Shown piece by piece: positions 1-8,637 of a stretch of DNA of 64,000 nucleotides (within the stretch, counting starts at the first letter, position 1; each line of letters opens with the position of its first letter). The notes under the pieces are model-generated. The model was not told the origin of the DNA. It worked only from the letters and a program-made list of their open reading frames with translations, and did no database searches. The stretch is from Paraburkholderia flava (GTDB taxonomy: Bacteria; Pseudomonadota; Gammaproteobacteria; Burkholderiales; Burkholderiaceae): the NCBI RefSeq assembly GCF_004359985.1, contig NZ_SMRO01000003.1:301523-365522 (forward strand). The letters are read 5' to 3'. The position numbers and the translations under genes are program-made.

Positions 1-2
1 CT

Positions 3-593
3 TCGGCCATTCTCGTGGCGATTCCCGGCCCGACCGTTCTGCTCGTGATTTCCTACGCGCTCGGTCACGGCCGCCGCTACGCACTGACGACGACGGCCGG
101 CGTCGCGCTCGGCGACCTCACCGCGATGACCGCTTCGATGCTCGGGCTTGGCGTGCTGCTCGCGGCGTCGGCGGCGCTCTTTACCGCGGTTAAGTGGGTC
201 GGTGCGGCGTATTTGATCTATCTCGGCATCAAGCTGTGGCGCGCACCCGTGATGGAGGCCGATGCGCCGGCCTCGGCGGAAACACGCACCGGCCGCATCT
301 TCGCCCATGCGTATGCGGTCACCGCGCTGAACCCGAAAAGCATCATCTTTTTCGTCGCGTTCGTGCCGCAGTTCATCGATCCGCACGCGGCCGCGTTGCC
401 GCAGATCGTCATCTTCGAGGCGACGTTCATCATTCTGGCGACGTCGAATGCACTGGCTTATGCGTTGATTGCGTCGGCGGCGCGGCGCGCGATTCGCAGC
501 GCGCGCGTGCAGCGTACGATCAATCGCACCGGCGGCACGCTGCTGATCGGCGCGGGTATTTTCGCGGCTGCGTGGAAGAAAGCGGCGGCTTAA
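3..593 (+). CDS. LysE/RhtB-family exporter, 5' end cut by window edge
   Basis: The reading frame is already open at base 3, so the start lies left of the window; the first internal start-like codon (GTG at 15) falls inside the conserved N-terminal motif PGPTVLLVIS and is not the true start. About 196 residues are visible, close to the ~205 of a full LysE/RhtB protein, so only roughly ten residues are missing. Five or six hydrophobic segments and a NPKSIIFF stretch mid-protein match this inner-membrane family, which exports basic amino acids, threonine/homoserine or related small metabolites. The substrate cannot be read from the sequence. The gene converges on the speG-like gene that follows. 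Confidence 0.85.
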   Translation, partial: SAILVAIPGPTVLLVISYALGHGRRYALTTTAGVALGDLTAMTASMLGLGVLLAASAALFTAVKWVGAAYLIYLGIKLWRAPVMEADAPASAETRTGRIFAHAYAVTALNPKSIIFFVAFVPQFIDPHAAALPQIVIFEATFIILATSNALAYALIASAARRAIRSARVQRTINRTGGTLLIGAGIFAAAWKKAAA

Positions 594-621
594 GCGTGGA
601 TGTCGCGGGCGCGGCGCTTGA

Positions 622-1161
622 TTAAGGCGCCCGCCTGCCGGCGAAGAAGTCGCGCTGGAACATGCACATGCGCAGCGCGTTGTGATACGCGCCGTTGCCG
701 AAGAATTCCTCGATCAACTCCGCTTCGTGTACGAAGCCGCATTTCTCGTACACGTGAATCGCGGCGGCATTCGATTTGTCGACGATCAGATAAATCTTGC
801 GCAGATTCAGCACGGAAAACGCGTAATCGACGGCGAGCATCGTCGCGATCGACGCATACCCTCGACCTTGCGCACGCGGCGCGATGATGATCTGGAATTC
901 GCCGCGTCGGTGGATGTAGTCCAGTTCGATCAATTCGACGAGACCGACGGTTTGGGCGGCGGCATCGATTGCGACGAAGCGCCGTTCGCGCTGATCGTGC
1001 ACGTGCTGATCGTAGAGTTGCGACAACTCGGAGAACGTTTCGTACGGTTCCTCGAACCAGTAACGCATGATTTTCGCATCATTGTTGAGGCCGTGAACGA
1101 AGCGCAGATCATCGCGCTCGAGCGGTCGTAGCGTCAGTTCGATGTTGCGTTCTGTGGTCAT
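622..1161 (-). CDS. speG: Spermidine N1-acetyltransferase-like GNAT protein
   Basis: A 179-residue GNAT-fold acetyltransferase. Several blocks closely resemble E. coli Spe[11 protein letters not shown] near the N-terminus, [19 protein letters not shown] and the acetyl-CoA-binding RGYASIAT region, then [21 protein letters not shown]. SpeG transfers acetyl from acetyl-CoA to spermidine or spermine and so limits polyamine toxicity in the cytosol. I chose the ATG at 1161 over a start at 1230 because a GGGGGA Shine-Dalgarno stretch sits just upstream and the N-terminus then matches SpeG. It stands alone and converges on the exporter gene. Assignment to polyamine substrates is by similarity. Confidence 0.85.
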   Translation of the reverse strand: MTTERNIELTLRPLERDDLRFVHGLNNDAKIMRYWFEEPYETFSELSQLYDQHVHDQRERRFVAIDAAAQTVGLVELIELDYIHRRGEFQIIIAPRAQGRGYASIATMLAVDYAFSVLNLRKIYLIVDKSNAAAIHVYEKCGFVHEAELIEEFFGNGAYHNALRMCMFQRDFFAGRRAP

Positions 1162-1433
1162 GGATTTCCCCCGGCGATGATTGATTATGTGCGCCGCCTG
1201 TTCGGCGCGTCGAGGGTTAGGCGCGTCCATGTGCCCGAGGTTCGCCCGGCACCGCGTATGCGATGCAACACCGCTTCTCGCCGGGACTGCTGGGTGCGGT
1301 TCTCTGCGGATATCAGCGTCGTGTTGTCGCAGGCACCGGAATTGCGCCTCGCACGATGTGAGGGGTGGCGCACGCGGACTGCGCGCCGTCCGCCTACAAT
1401 GAAATGACAGCTTGTGCAGATCGGGAGGCTATC

Positions 1434-1601
1434 GTGGTCGAGCACGTGATATTGGGTATATTTCTCGTGGTCCCGTTACTGATCGTCGCGTTTCTGTTTT
1501 CCGACGAGCTTTGGCAGGAACATCGGCAGCGCGGACAGCTGCCGCGTGAGCGGCGCATGGACTGGCGTCATCCGATCCGCAGTCTGCGGCATCCGCACTG
1601 A
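1434..1601 (+). CDS. Small single-pass membrane protein, unknown function
   Basis: A 55-residue protein with one strong hydrophobic segment (about residues 5-22) followed by a charged, Arg-rich tail (HRQRGQLPRERR). I chose GTG at 1434 because GGGAGG lies about five bases upstream; an ATG at 1404 in the same frame has no comparable site. No family was recognised. It is not obviously part of an operon. A real but minor gene seems more likely than chance because the ribosome-binding site and the membrane segment agree on the same start. Confidence 0.5.
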   Translation: MVEHVILGIFLVVPLLIVAFLFSDELWQEHRQRGQLPRERRMDWRHPIRSLRHPH

Positions 1602-1716
1602 GTGCGCTTACATCGCCGCCTGCATAGAGGCGGGACGTTGATCGTACGAATAATCCGCTGAGGGAGCGCACGCCGCGCGTGACTGCGTGGTTGTGTAAAA
1701 CACAAAATACACGCGC

Positions 1717-1751
1717 AAAAAAAAGCCGCAGCGTTCGTGAGACTGCGGCTT
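1717..1751 (-). terminator. Rho-independent terminator on the minus strand
   Basis: Perfect 9-bp inverted repeat AAGCCGCAG (1723-1731) and CTGCGGCTT (1743-1751), loop of 11. On the minus strand it is followed by eight U's (A-run 1717-1724); on the plus strand there is no T-run. No minus-strand protein gene ends here, so it either protects against antisense transcription or ends a small RNA. Confidence 0.7.
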
Positions 1752-1873
1752 AACCACACACGTAACGCCCTGCATGCACGTCACCTGCACAGTCTGAAAG
1801 CGGCGTTCTTCTCAAGCAAGCCTTTAAGCTGAAGTTTGACCATCGTTGACGTTTCAGCCGGCGCTCGCCGGTC

Positions 1874-1902
1874 GCATCCGATCGGGGCTCGTCTGCGTAT
1901 AA
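1874..1902 (+). promoter_or_regulatory. Candidate ECF-sigma promoter for the DUF1295-methyltransferase operon
   Basis: GCATCC (1874-1879), 17-bp spacer, GTATAA (1897-1902), with flanks GTC before and AGC after. The same arrangement occurs on the minus strand at 7827-7855 ahead of the FAD oxidoreductase operon. It predicts a start near 1909 and a leader of about 80 bases before the ATG at 1992. Sigma specificity is inferred from the shared element and the nearby ECF sigma gene. Apart from this and the minus-strand terminator I see nothing else in 1602-1991. Confidence 0.55.
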
Positions 1903-1991
1903 AGCGGTGAAGGGCGCATAACAGCGCCTCATCCGTTTTATGTTCGAGGACTGCTCCGCATGCCGCTCGATCCTGCCGACTCCTTTTGACC

Positions 1992-2798
1992 ATGCCCTTG
2001 CTGCTAGTCGCGTCGATCGCGTTTGCAGGCCTGGCGGTGCTGTTCGTCATCGTCTGGCGATGGCAACTGCGCAGCCTCAACGCCGGGATGATCGATCCGG
2101 TTTGGGCGGCGTCGCTGGGCGGTGTCGCGTTGCTGTATGCGCTGGCCGGCACCGGCGATCCGTTGCGTCGAATCGCGGTCGGCATCGGCGGGGCATGCTG
2201 GGGTGCGCGCCTCGGGTTTCATCTGTGGAGGCGTAACGCCGGCAAGCCCGAGGATGCGCGATATCGACGGTTGCGCGAAGAGTGGGGCGTCGCAGCGCCA
2301 CGGCGGATGCTGGGCTTTTTCCTCGCGCAGGCGGTTGCATCGTCGGTGCTCGCCGTATCGTTTGCCGTGCCCGCGTACACACGCGGCAGATTGTCGATGG
2401 GACTCGTCGCGCTGGGTGCTGCCATATGGATCATCGCAACCGTCGGCGAGGCCATGGCCGACAGGCAGCTCGCCGCCTTCGTCGCGCAGCCGGCGAATCG
2501 CGGCAAGGTTTGTCGCGAAGGGCTGTGGCGCTATTCGCGGCATCCCAACTATTTCTTCGAGTGTCTGCACTGGTTCGCGTACGTGCCAATCGCGGCGGGC
2601 AGCGCGTGGATCGCGTTGAGTGTCGTGCCTCCGCTGCTGATGGGCTGGCTGCTGCTGAGAGTGTCCGGCATTCCGGTGCTCGAAGCGCATCTCGCGACGA
2701 GTCGTCCTGGGTACGCCGACTATGTGCGCACGACGTCTGCGCTTATCCCCTGGCCTCCGCGCAACGCACGCGAACCACTACAAAAGAGTGAACCATGA
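1992..2798 (+). CDS. DUF1295 family membrane protein (steroid 5-alpha-reductase-like)
   Basis: A 268-residue polytopic membrane protein. The C-terminal half carries the signature RYSRHPNYFFE followed by a hydrophobic segment, typical of DUF1295 and of the wider steroid-reductase/isoprenylcysteine methyltransferase superfamily, where this loop binds the cofactor. Members reduce C=C bonds of lipids or are uncharacterised. I chose ATG 1992 over TTG 1986. The stop overlaps the next start by four bases (ATGA at 2795-2798), so the CFA-like methyltransferase is translationally coupled. An ECF-type promoter candidate lies 90 bases upstream. A role in modifying membrane fatty acids is inferred from its neighbours. 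Confidence 0.8.
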   Translation: MPLLLVASIAFAGLAVLFVIVWRWQLRSLNAGMIDPVWAASLGGVALLYALAGTGDPLRRIAVGIGGACWGARLGFHLWRRNAGKPEDARYRRLREEWGVAAPRRMLGFFLAQAVASSVLAVSFAVPAYTRGRLSMGLVALGAAIWIIATVGEAMADRQLAAFVAQPANRGKVCREGLWRYSRHPNYFFECLHWFAYVPIAAGSAWIALSVVPPLLMGWLLLRVSGIPVLEAHLATSRPGYADYVRTTSALIPWPPRNAREPLQKSEP

Positions 2799-3898
2799 CC
2801 GCATCGACCGTCGATAACGAACAGATGTCGTCGTCCGCACGTGACGGCTGGTTGATCGAATGCTGCGAGCGGGGCTGGTTGCCCGATACGCTGATTCGCT
2901 TCGGTATGCGTTCGCTGATGCGACAGCGTCTGCGCGACGAAGGCGCCGGCGGTCCCGAGTCAGTCACGATGCGGTTGATGCAGCTGGTCGACGAACTGGG
3001 CGCAAGTCCAATCGCAATCGCTACCGACGCTGCGAATCGCCAGCACTACGAGTTGCCCGCTGCGTTCTTCGATGCGCACCTTGGGCCGCGTCTGAAGTAT
3101 TCGTGTTGTCTCTATCCAACCGGCCGCGAAACGCTCGCGGAAGCCGAAGAAGCGATGCTCGAACTGTACGTGCAGCGCGCCGGCCTTGCGGACGGACAGT
3201 CGATCCTCGATCTCGGTTGCGGCTGGGGTTCGCTGTCGTTGTGGCTCGCTGCACGGTTTCCGTCGGCACGGATCACGGCGCTGTCGAATTCGCACGGACA
3301 ACGCGCGTTCATCGAGGCGCGCGCGGCCGCGCTCGGATTGCACAACGTGACGGTACTAACCGGCAACATCGTCGACTTCGAATTCGCCGATATGCCGGCC
3401 GAGGGTCGCTTCGATCGCGTGATCTCGATCGAGATGTTCGAGCACATGAAGAACTACGCGCTGCTGCTCGAAAAAATCTCGCGCTGGATGCGCATCGACG
3501 GGAGGCTGTTCGTGCATGTCTTCGCGCACCGCACGCTCGCCTATCCATTTGAGGCGCGCGATCGCAGCGACTGGATGGCGAAGTATTTTTTCACGGGCGG
3601 CACGATGCCGTCCGAGTCGCTGCTGCTGCATTTTCAGACCCATCTGCGTGTGACGTGTCACTGGTGGATGAGCGGCACGCACTACGCGCGCACCGCAAAC
3701 CATTGGCTGGATGCGCTCGATGCAGCACGCGATCGTCTGTTGCCGATATTCACGGCAACCTACGGCGAGCGCGACGCGGCGATCTGGCTGCAGCGCTGGC
3801 GAATGTTCTACATGGCGGTCGCTGAGTTGTTCGGCTATGCGCAGGGCAGCGAGTGGGGCGTCGCGCACTATCTGTTCGATCGGCTTGGACGCGGATAA
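2795..3898 (+). CDS. CFA-synthase-family SAM methyltransferase
   Basis: A 367-residue protein of the cyclopropane-fatty-acyl-phospholipid synthase family. It has the SAM-binding motif LDLGCGWGSLS at about residue 140, the upstream LKYSCCLYP block that replaces the usual tyrosine-serine lid, and the active-site stretch ISIEMFEHMKNY. The family moves a methyl from SAM onto the double bond of membrane unsaturated acyl chains; some members leave a methyl branch rather than a ring, as in the furan-fatty-acid methyltransferase UfaM. The gene is coupled to the DUF1295 gene and converges on a second CFA-family operon. Which product it makes cannot be told. It lacks the long N-terminal domain of classical CFA synthase. 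Confidence 0.82.
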   Translation: MTASTVDNEQMSSSARDGWLIECCERGWLPDTLIRFGMRSLMRQRLRDEGAGGPESVTMRLMQLVDELGASPIAIATDAANRQHYELPAAFFDAHLGPRLKYSCCLYPTGRETLAEAEEAMLELYVQRAGLADGQSILDLGCGWGSLSLWLAARFPSARITALSNSHGQRAFIEARAAALGLHNVTVLTGNIVDFEFADMPAEGRFDRVISIEMFEHMKNYALLLEKISRWMRIDGRLFVHVFAHRTLAYPFEARDRSDWMAKYFFTGGTMPSESLLLHFQTHLRVTCHWWMSGTHYARTANHWLDALDAARDRLLPIFTATYGERDAAIWLQRWRMFYMAVAELFGYAQGSEWGVAHYLFDRLGRG

Positions 3899-3908
3899 TC
3901 CTGTCGCG

Positions 3909-4451
3909 TCAGCGAAACGCGTCGTTCGCGGCGGCCGCGCCGAGCAGATGCCTGCGCAACTGCGGAGCACGTGTACGTGGATCGAGCCAGATCGCGAAGA
4001 ACGCCCGCGCAAACGCGACGTCGTCGATCTGCGCGGTGAGCCGGTCGTTCGCATAGAAGCGCACGCCGCGTCCCGGCATGAAAGCGCCACAGAGCGTATC
4101 GCCGGACTGCACGTCGACGAATGCCGTGAGCATGTCGGCGCGCCAGCGGTCGCGGATCGATGCGGACAGCGGGGTCGCCGCGAGCCGTTCCATTTCCGCG
4201 AGGCCCGTGTCGGCGAGACGTGTCTTCGTGAAGCTGCGGCGATACTCGATAACGAGTGCAAACGGCGATTCACTGGACAGTGTCGCGGCGCTGCTCCACA
4301 ACTGCGCGTTATACAGGCAGAAGCCGAGGACGCAGAACGAACCATCGCCCAGTTCATTTGCGGTCCCGAGATCGTCCTTGCAGCCGGCCCATGCCGACGA
4401 ATAGCACCATCCGGTCAGCACGAACGCGAGCACGAGTGCAAGCGCACGCAC
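3909..4451 (-). CDS. Chalcone-isomerase-like exported protein
   Basis: A 180-residue protein with a cleavable-looking signal peptide (about residues 1-22, ending AWAG) and a body resembling the chalcone-isomerase-like domain found in bacterial exported proteins (LYNAQLWS, FALVIEYRRSF and YANDRLTAQIDD regions). The bacterial domain has no shown chalcone isomerase activity and is thought to bind lipid-like ligands. It starts with GTG at 4451, one base after the stop of the CFA synthase gene, so it is the last gene of the operon. It is likely periplasmic and may handle products of the cluster; that is inference. Confidence 0.72.
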   Translation of the reverse strand: MRALALVLAFVLTGWCYSSAWAGCKDDLGTANELGDGSFCVLGFCLYNAQLWSSAATLSSESPFALVIEYRRSFTKTRLADTGLAEMERLAATPLSASIRDRWRADMLTAFVDVQSGDTLCGAFMPGRGVRFYANDRLTAQIDDVAFARAFFAIWLDPRTRAPQLRRHLLGAAAANDAFR

Positions 4452-4452
4452 G

Positions 4453-5664
4453 TCAATCGCCCTGCGTAATCAGGAAGTGCGTGACGCCGGTGCGTTTCTC
4501 CAGAAAGCCGGCCTCGCAGTACGCAAGATAGAGCCGCCATGTGCGGATGAAGATCTCGTCGAAGCCCTGCGCGCAAACCGCTTCGAGCTGCGCCTCGAAT
4601 GCCGTGCGCCAGTGTCGCAGCGTGTACGCGTAGTCGTTGCCGAACGACAGCGACTCATGCGCTCGCAAGCCCCCACGACGTGCGGCACGGATGAAACGTT
4701 CGACGCTCGGCAGCATGCCGCCGGGGAAAATCGTTTCGCGAATGAAGTCGCTCGAACTGCGATATGCGGCGAAGCGCGCATCGTCGATCGTGATCGATTG
4801 CACGAGCGCGCTCGCACGCGGCGCGAGGCACTGCTTCACCTTCGAAAAGAACATCGGCCAGTAGCGCTCGCCGACCGCCTCGAACATCTCGATCGACACG
4901 ATGGCATCGTACTGCCCATCCAGATCGCGATAGTCGGTCAGTTCGAGGTTCGCGTAACGCTCGAGACCTGCCGCCGCGATGCGCGCGCGTCCCAGTTCGA
5001 GTTGCTCGCGCGACAGCGTGACGCCATGCACGTGAATGCCGAGCCGAGCCGCATGCAGCGCGAAACCGCCCCAGCCGCAGCCGATTTCGAGCACGCGCAT
5101 GCCGGGCCGCAGTAACAGCACGTCGACGATGCGCTGATACTTCGCGTGCTGCGCGGCTTCGAGCGTGCGCGCGAGATCGTCTTCGAACAATGCGCTCGAA
5201 TAGGTGAACGTCGGGTCCAGCCACAGCGCGTAGAACGCGTTGCCGATGTCGTAATGCGCGTGGATGTTGCGGCGGCTGCCGTTGCGCGTATTCGCGCGCA
5301 GCCAGTGCCGCAACCCGTACCACGCGCGGGCGGCCAGGCTGCCGGTCACGGTGCGCGGCAGCGCGCTTTCGTTGGCGAGCGCAAGGCGCACCAGCGCGAC
5401 GGCGTCCGGTGTGTCGAGCCAGTGCGCGCGATACGCGTCGGCGAAACCGATGTCGCCGGCTCTCAGGATCGCTGCGCACGCGCGCCAGTCGTGCAGCAGC
5501 AGATGCGCGCCGTCGGGCGAGTGCGGATCGCCGAACGTGCGTTGTGTGCCGTCCGGAAGCGTGACGAGCAGGCGGCCATGACGCATGCGTCCGAGCGTCG
5601 CGAGAAAGAGTCGGCCTGCCGCCGGTGTGTCGCTGGCCGGAAAGAAAGTGCGAAGGAACGTCAT
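4453..5664 (-). CDS. cfa: Cyclopropane-fatty-acyl-phospholipid synthase
   Basis: A full-length 403-residue CFA synthase. It has an N-terminal lipid-binding domain with RHGRLLVTLPDG, the block HYDIGNAFYALWLDPTFTYS (about residues 128-147), SAM motif VLEIGCGWGGFA, and IVSIEMFEAVGE; the C-terminal TLRHWR and RTWRLYLAYCEAGF are also family signatures. The enzyme adds a methylene from SAM across cis double bonds of phospholipid acyl chains at the inner membrane face. ATG 5664 overlaps the DUF1365 stop by four bases. It is the third gene of a four-gene operon that begins with the FAD oxidoreductase. It is the second CFA-family enzyme here, paired with the gene ending at 3898. Confidence 0.9.
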   Translation of the reverse strand: MTFLRTFFPASDTPAAGRLFLATLGRMRHGRLLVTLPDGTQRTFGDPHSPDGAHLLLHDWRACAAILRAGDIGFADAYRAHWLDTPDAVALVRLALANESALPRTVTGSLAARAWYGLRHWLRANTRNGSRRNIHAHYDIGNAFYALWLDPTFTYSSALFEDDLARTLEAAQHAKYQRIVDVLLLRPGMRVLEIGCGWGGFALHAARLGIHVHGVTLSREQLELGRARIAAAGLERYANLELTDYRDLDGQYDAIVSIEMFEAVGERYWPMFFSKVKQCLAPRASALVQSITIDDARFAAYRSSSDFIRETIFPGGMLPSVERFIRAARRGGLRAHESLSFGNDYAYTLRHWRTAFEAQLEAVCAQGFDEIFIRTWRLYLAYCEAGFLEKRTGVTHFLITQGD

Positions 5665-6449
5665 GGTCTCTTTGCTCCGGACGACGGAGGATGCTTGCCG
5701 TAAAACGGCACGCGCTTGATCGCGAGACGCAGCGCCTGCCAGTGAATGCGAACGACGACCGCGACCGTCATCCACGGCTGACGCAGCAGCGTGGCGAGCG
5801 CGGTCGTGCCGGTGAGCGGGTGTTTGCGCAGAGAGAGGCTCGTGCGGATCACGGCCGTTCCATCGACGTGGCCGTCGTAGTGGTCGATCGAGATCGACGT
5901 GTGTTGCGCGCTTTCGCGCACGCGGAACACGTAGTGGCCTCGCACGTCGCAGAACGGCGATACGTGCAGCACCTTCCGGCACGCGAGCGACGTATGCGCG
6001 TCGATCGCGCCGCCGTCCGCTGCTCCAAGCAGATAGCAATGACGCTCGCCGAACGTGTTGCGCACCTCGGCGACGAGCGCCCGCAACTGCGCGTCGTCGT
6101 CATAGCTGAACCAGAAGCTGACGGGATTGAACGCGTAACCGAACACGCGCGGGAAGGTCTGCAGCCACAGCGGTCCCTGCGCGTGCAGACCGGCCTGCGC
6201 GAGGCGCGCGCGGATCCACGTGCCGGGATCGCTGCCGTCGCATGCGCCATAGTCGGCGGCGCGTAGACTCAGCGGCGCGAAACGGCCGATGCCGAACCAC
6301 CAGCGATCGAGTTCCGCGAGCCGCGACATGTCGCAACGCACGCAGAACACCGGGTAGACGAACCGGTGCTTAACCGGCCGCAGTCGCATGTGTACGACGT
6401 GGCCGAGCAGCAGCAGCGGTCCTTTGAGTCCGTTGATCGTCGCGTTCAT
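5661..6449 (-). CDS. DUF1365 family protein
   Basis: A 262-residue DUF1365 protein, with the family signature GHVVHMRLRPVKHRFVYPVF at the N-terminus and FGYAFNPVSFWFSYD in the middle. The function is unknown. The family occurs almost always between an FAD amine-oxidase-like gene and a CFA-type methyltransferase, as here, and has been proposed to act with them in lipid modification. The start at 6449 overlaps the stop of the oxidoreductase by four bases, and its own stop overlaps the CFA start. The open frame continues far upstream of 6449, but that part is antisense-free overlap with the oxidoreductase and carries no family similarity. Confidence 0.88.
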   Translation of the reverse strand: MNATINGLKGPLLLLGHVVHMRLRPVKHRFVYPVFCVRCDMSRLAELDRWWFGIGRFAPLSLRAADYGACDGSDPGTWIRARLAQAGLHAQGPLWLQTFPRVFGYAFNPVSFWFSYDDDAQLRALVAEVRNTFGERHCYLLGAADGGAIDAHTSLACRKVLHVSPFCDVRGHYVFRVRESAQHTSISIDHYDGHVDGTAVIRTSLSLRKHPLTGTTALATLLRQPWMTVAVVVRIHWQALRLAIKRVPFYGKHPPSSGAKRP

Positions 6450-7750
6450 GGCGTGGCCCATGCCGGCTGCACGCCGAAATCCGCGGCGACGCGCAGCGCG
6501 GACTTCAGGCCGTCCTCGTGAAAACCGTAGCCGGTCCATGCCCCTGCGAACCAGGTTTGCCGATGACCTTGCAGCGCGGGAAGACGCGTCTGCGCATCGA
6601 TGGCTGGCTGATCGAGCAACGGGTGATCGTAGGTGAAACGTCGTAGCTCCGTGCCGGCGGCCGGCTGCGCGACGGGGTTCAACGTCAGCACGAGCGGTTG
6701 TCGAAACGGCAGCGGCTGCAGCCGGTTCAGCAGATAGCTGACGCACACGGGCCGTGCGTCGTCGATGGGACGGCCGTCGCGCGCGCTCACGTAATTCCAC
6801 GCGGACCACACGCGCCGTCTGCGCGGCAGCAGCATCGTGTCGGTGTGCAGCACGGCGACGTTCGGTTGATAGCGAAACGGCCCGAGCGTGCGCTGTTCGA
6901 ATGCGTCGGCATCGCCGAGCATCCGCAGACTGTCGGGGGCATGCGTCGCGAGCACGACGGCATCGAAGCGTTCGGTGCCGGCCGAGGTCGTCAGCGCGAC
7001 ACCGGATGCGTCGCGCCGCAGATCGACGACCGGCGACGCGGTACGCACGTCGTCGAGCGTGCTCACGATACGCCGCACGTAGTCGCGTCCGCCGCCGCTG
7101 ACGGTTTTCCACGTCGGGCGTCCGGCGACCTGCAGCAGCGCGTGATTCAGGCAAAAGCGCAGGAACGTCGCGGCGGGAAAGCGCAACACATCGGCGGTCG
7201 CGCACGACCAGATTGCCGCCGCCATCGGCAGCAGATAGTGCTCGCGAAAGCGCGCGCCGTAACCGGCCGCGCCGAGCAGCTGGCCCACCGATCCCCCGCC
7301 TTGAACGGCTGTCGCCAGATAGGCGGGTGCCTGTGCGTTGAACCGGACGATGTCGCGCAGCATGCCGACGAACGCAGGCGACAGCAGATTGCGTCGCTGC
7401 GCGAACACCGTGTTCAGGTTCGTGCCGGCCCATTCGAGGTTGCCGCGATCGACCGACACCGAGAACGACATTTCGCTGTCGACCGCCGCGACGCCGAGCT
7501 CGTCGAACAGTGCGATCAGATTCGGATAGGTGCGATCGTTGAAGACGAGAAAGCCGGTATCGACTGGATGCACGACGCCGTCGAGTTCGACGTCGACGGT
7601 GTTCGTGTGACCACCGGCAGAGGTTGCCGCTTCGAACAACGTCACGCGATGACGACGCGCGAGCAGATACGCGCTCGCGAGTCCCGCGATGCCCGCACCG
7701 ACGACCGCGACGCGGCGGCCGGGTTCGCGCATGTCCGGCGCGCGCGTCAT
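6446..7750 (-). CDS. FAD-dependent amine-oxidase-fold oxidoreductase
   Basis: A 434-residue flavoprotein. The Rossmann motif VAVVGAGIAGLASAYLLA is at residues ~14-31, followed by LFEAATSAGGHTNT, as in the amine oxidase/phytoene desaturase superfamily; HPVDTGFLVFNDRTYPNL is characteristic of the members linked to DUF1365. Near the C-terminus, WFAGAWTGYGFHEDGL is the second FAD contact. Such enzymes oxidise or desaturate lipid substrates; in Rhodobacter a related enzyme desaturates a methylated fatty acid during furan fatty acid synthesis. It is first in a tightly coupled operon and lies 143 bases after the anti-sigma gene, with an ECF-like promoter between them. The exact substrate is unknown. 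Confidence 0.85.
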   Translation of the reverse strand: MTRAPDMREPGRRVAVVGAGIAGLASAYLLARRHRVTLFEAATSAGGHTNTVDVELDGVVHPVDTGFLVFNDRTYPNLIALFDELGVAAVDSEMSFSVSVDRGNLEWAGTNLNTVFAQRRNLLSPAFVGMLRDIVRFNAQAPAYLATAVQGGGSVGQLLGAAGYGARFREHYLLPMAAAIWSCATADVLRFPAATFLRFCLNHALLQVAGRPTWKTVSGGGRDYVRRIVSTLDDVRTASPVVDLRRDASGVALTTSAGTERFDAVVLATHAPDSLRMLGDADAFEQRTLGPFRYQPNVAVLHTDTMLLPRRRRVWSAWNYVSARDGRPIDDARPVCVSYLLNRLQPLPFRQPLVLTLNPVAQPAAGTELRRFTYDHPLLDQPAIDAQTRLPALQGHRQTWFAGAWTGYGFHEDGLKSALRVAADFGVQPAWATP

Positions 7751-7826
7751 GGCTGGCGCTCCGGCAGCGAGTCGGCGGCGCGGCGAGGGTACTGAGGACG
7801 GGACGAGTGGTTGCGCATCATGCGCT

Positions 7827-7855
7827 ATATACGCGCCGCCTCCAGGACTGGATGC
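7827..7855 (-). promoter_or_regulatory. Candidate ECF-sigma promoter for the FAD oxidoreductase operon
   Basis: On the minus strand: GCATCC (7855-7850), 17-bp spacer, GTATAT (7832-7827), followed by AGC. It matches the element at 1874-1902 in both hexamers, spacer and flanking bases. It lies about 77 bases before the ATG at 7750. Confidence 0.55.
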
Positions 7856-7893
7856 GGCGGTCTACAACGGCGATGCGGCGACTTCGGCGAGTG

Positions 7894-8637
7894 TCAGGTG
7901 GCAGGCACCAGCTTGCCGACGAACAGCACCGGACCGCTCGGTCCGGCAGGATTGGGAGAGCCGCCCGGCGGCTCGAGCGACACCGCGAGTTGGGCGTAGG
8001 CGTGCGGGTCGTGGCGCGTCGCGAGCGTACCGGTCACGCCGGCCGGTAGCAGACCAAGCGATACCGGATGTCCCTGCGCCGGCAAGCCCCATAGTTCCAT
8101 CGCCTTGCCGGCTGGCGTTTCGACAGCCACAAGCGAATGCATCGCGACGGTTCCCCGCTGCGCGTTCCATGTGACGAGCAATGTGGCGTGTCCTTGCGTG
8201 TCGTTCAGCACCGCGACCTGCAACGGGCCGGCAGACGTCGCGGCCTCCTGCGGAGCGACGGGGACGCCGGGCTCAAGCAGATGTCGCACCGGCGGCACAA
8301 CGAGCGCGACGGCGACGACGGCACATGCGGAAGCCGCGAGTGCCCAGCGGCGCCAGAACGTCGCACTACGGCCGGACGACTGCTGCGGTACTGCTTGCGT
8401 CGTTTCGCTACGCAGCCGCCGCGCGATCGCTGCCCACACAGACGGAGGCGGCGTGACCGGCCGTGCCAGTTCGGCCATCGCGTCGAGCCGGCGTTGCCAG
8501 CGTTCGAGCGCGATCCGGACGACTGGATCGCGCTCCGCGTAACTGCGCATGCGACGGCGTGCGCCGCCGCGCAGCGTACCGAGCGCGTATTCGCCCGCGA
8601 GCCGGTCCAGCAGATCGGGATAGCGTCGCAAGTCCAT
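7894..8637 (-). CDS. RskA-type anti-sigma factor
   Basis: A 247-residue membrane anti-sigma factor. The N-terminal cytoplasmic part (LLDRLAGEYALGTLRGGARRR) is the RskA/SigK-binding type; a single transmembrane helix follows near residues 95-115; the C-terminal RskA domain contains MELWGLPAQGHPVSLGLLPAG. The family holds a cognate ECF sigma factor inactive until proteolysis releases it. I placed the start at 8637, where ATGA overlaps the sigma stop; an upstream extension has no family similarity. No zinc-binding HxxxCxxC motif is present, unlike ChrR. It presumably controls the lipid-modification genes on either side. Confidence 0.88.
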   Translation of the reverse strand: MDLRRYPDLLDRLAGEYALGTLRGGARRRMRSYAERDPVVRIALERWQRRLDAMAELARPVTPPPSVWAAIARRLRSETTQAVPQQSSGRSATFWRRWALAASACAVVAVALVVPPVRHLLEPGVPVAPQEAATSAGPLQVAVLNDTQGHATLLVTWNAQRGTVAMHSLVAVETPAGKAMELWGLPAQGHPVSLGLLPAGVTGTLATRHDPHAYAQLAVSLEPPGGSPNPAGPSGPVLFVGKLVPAT

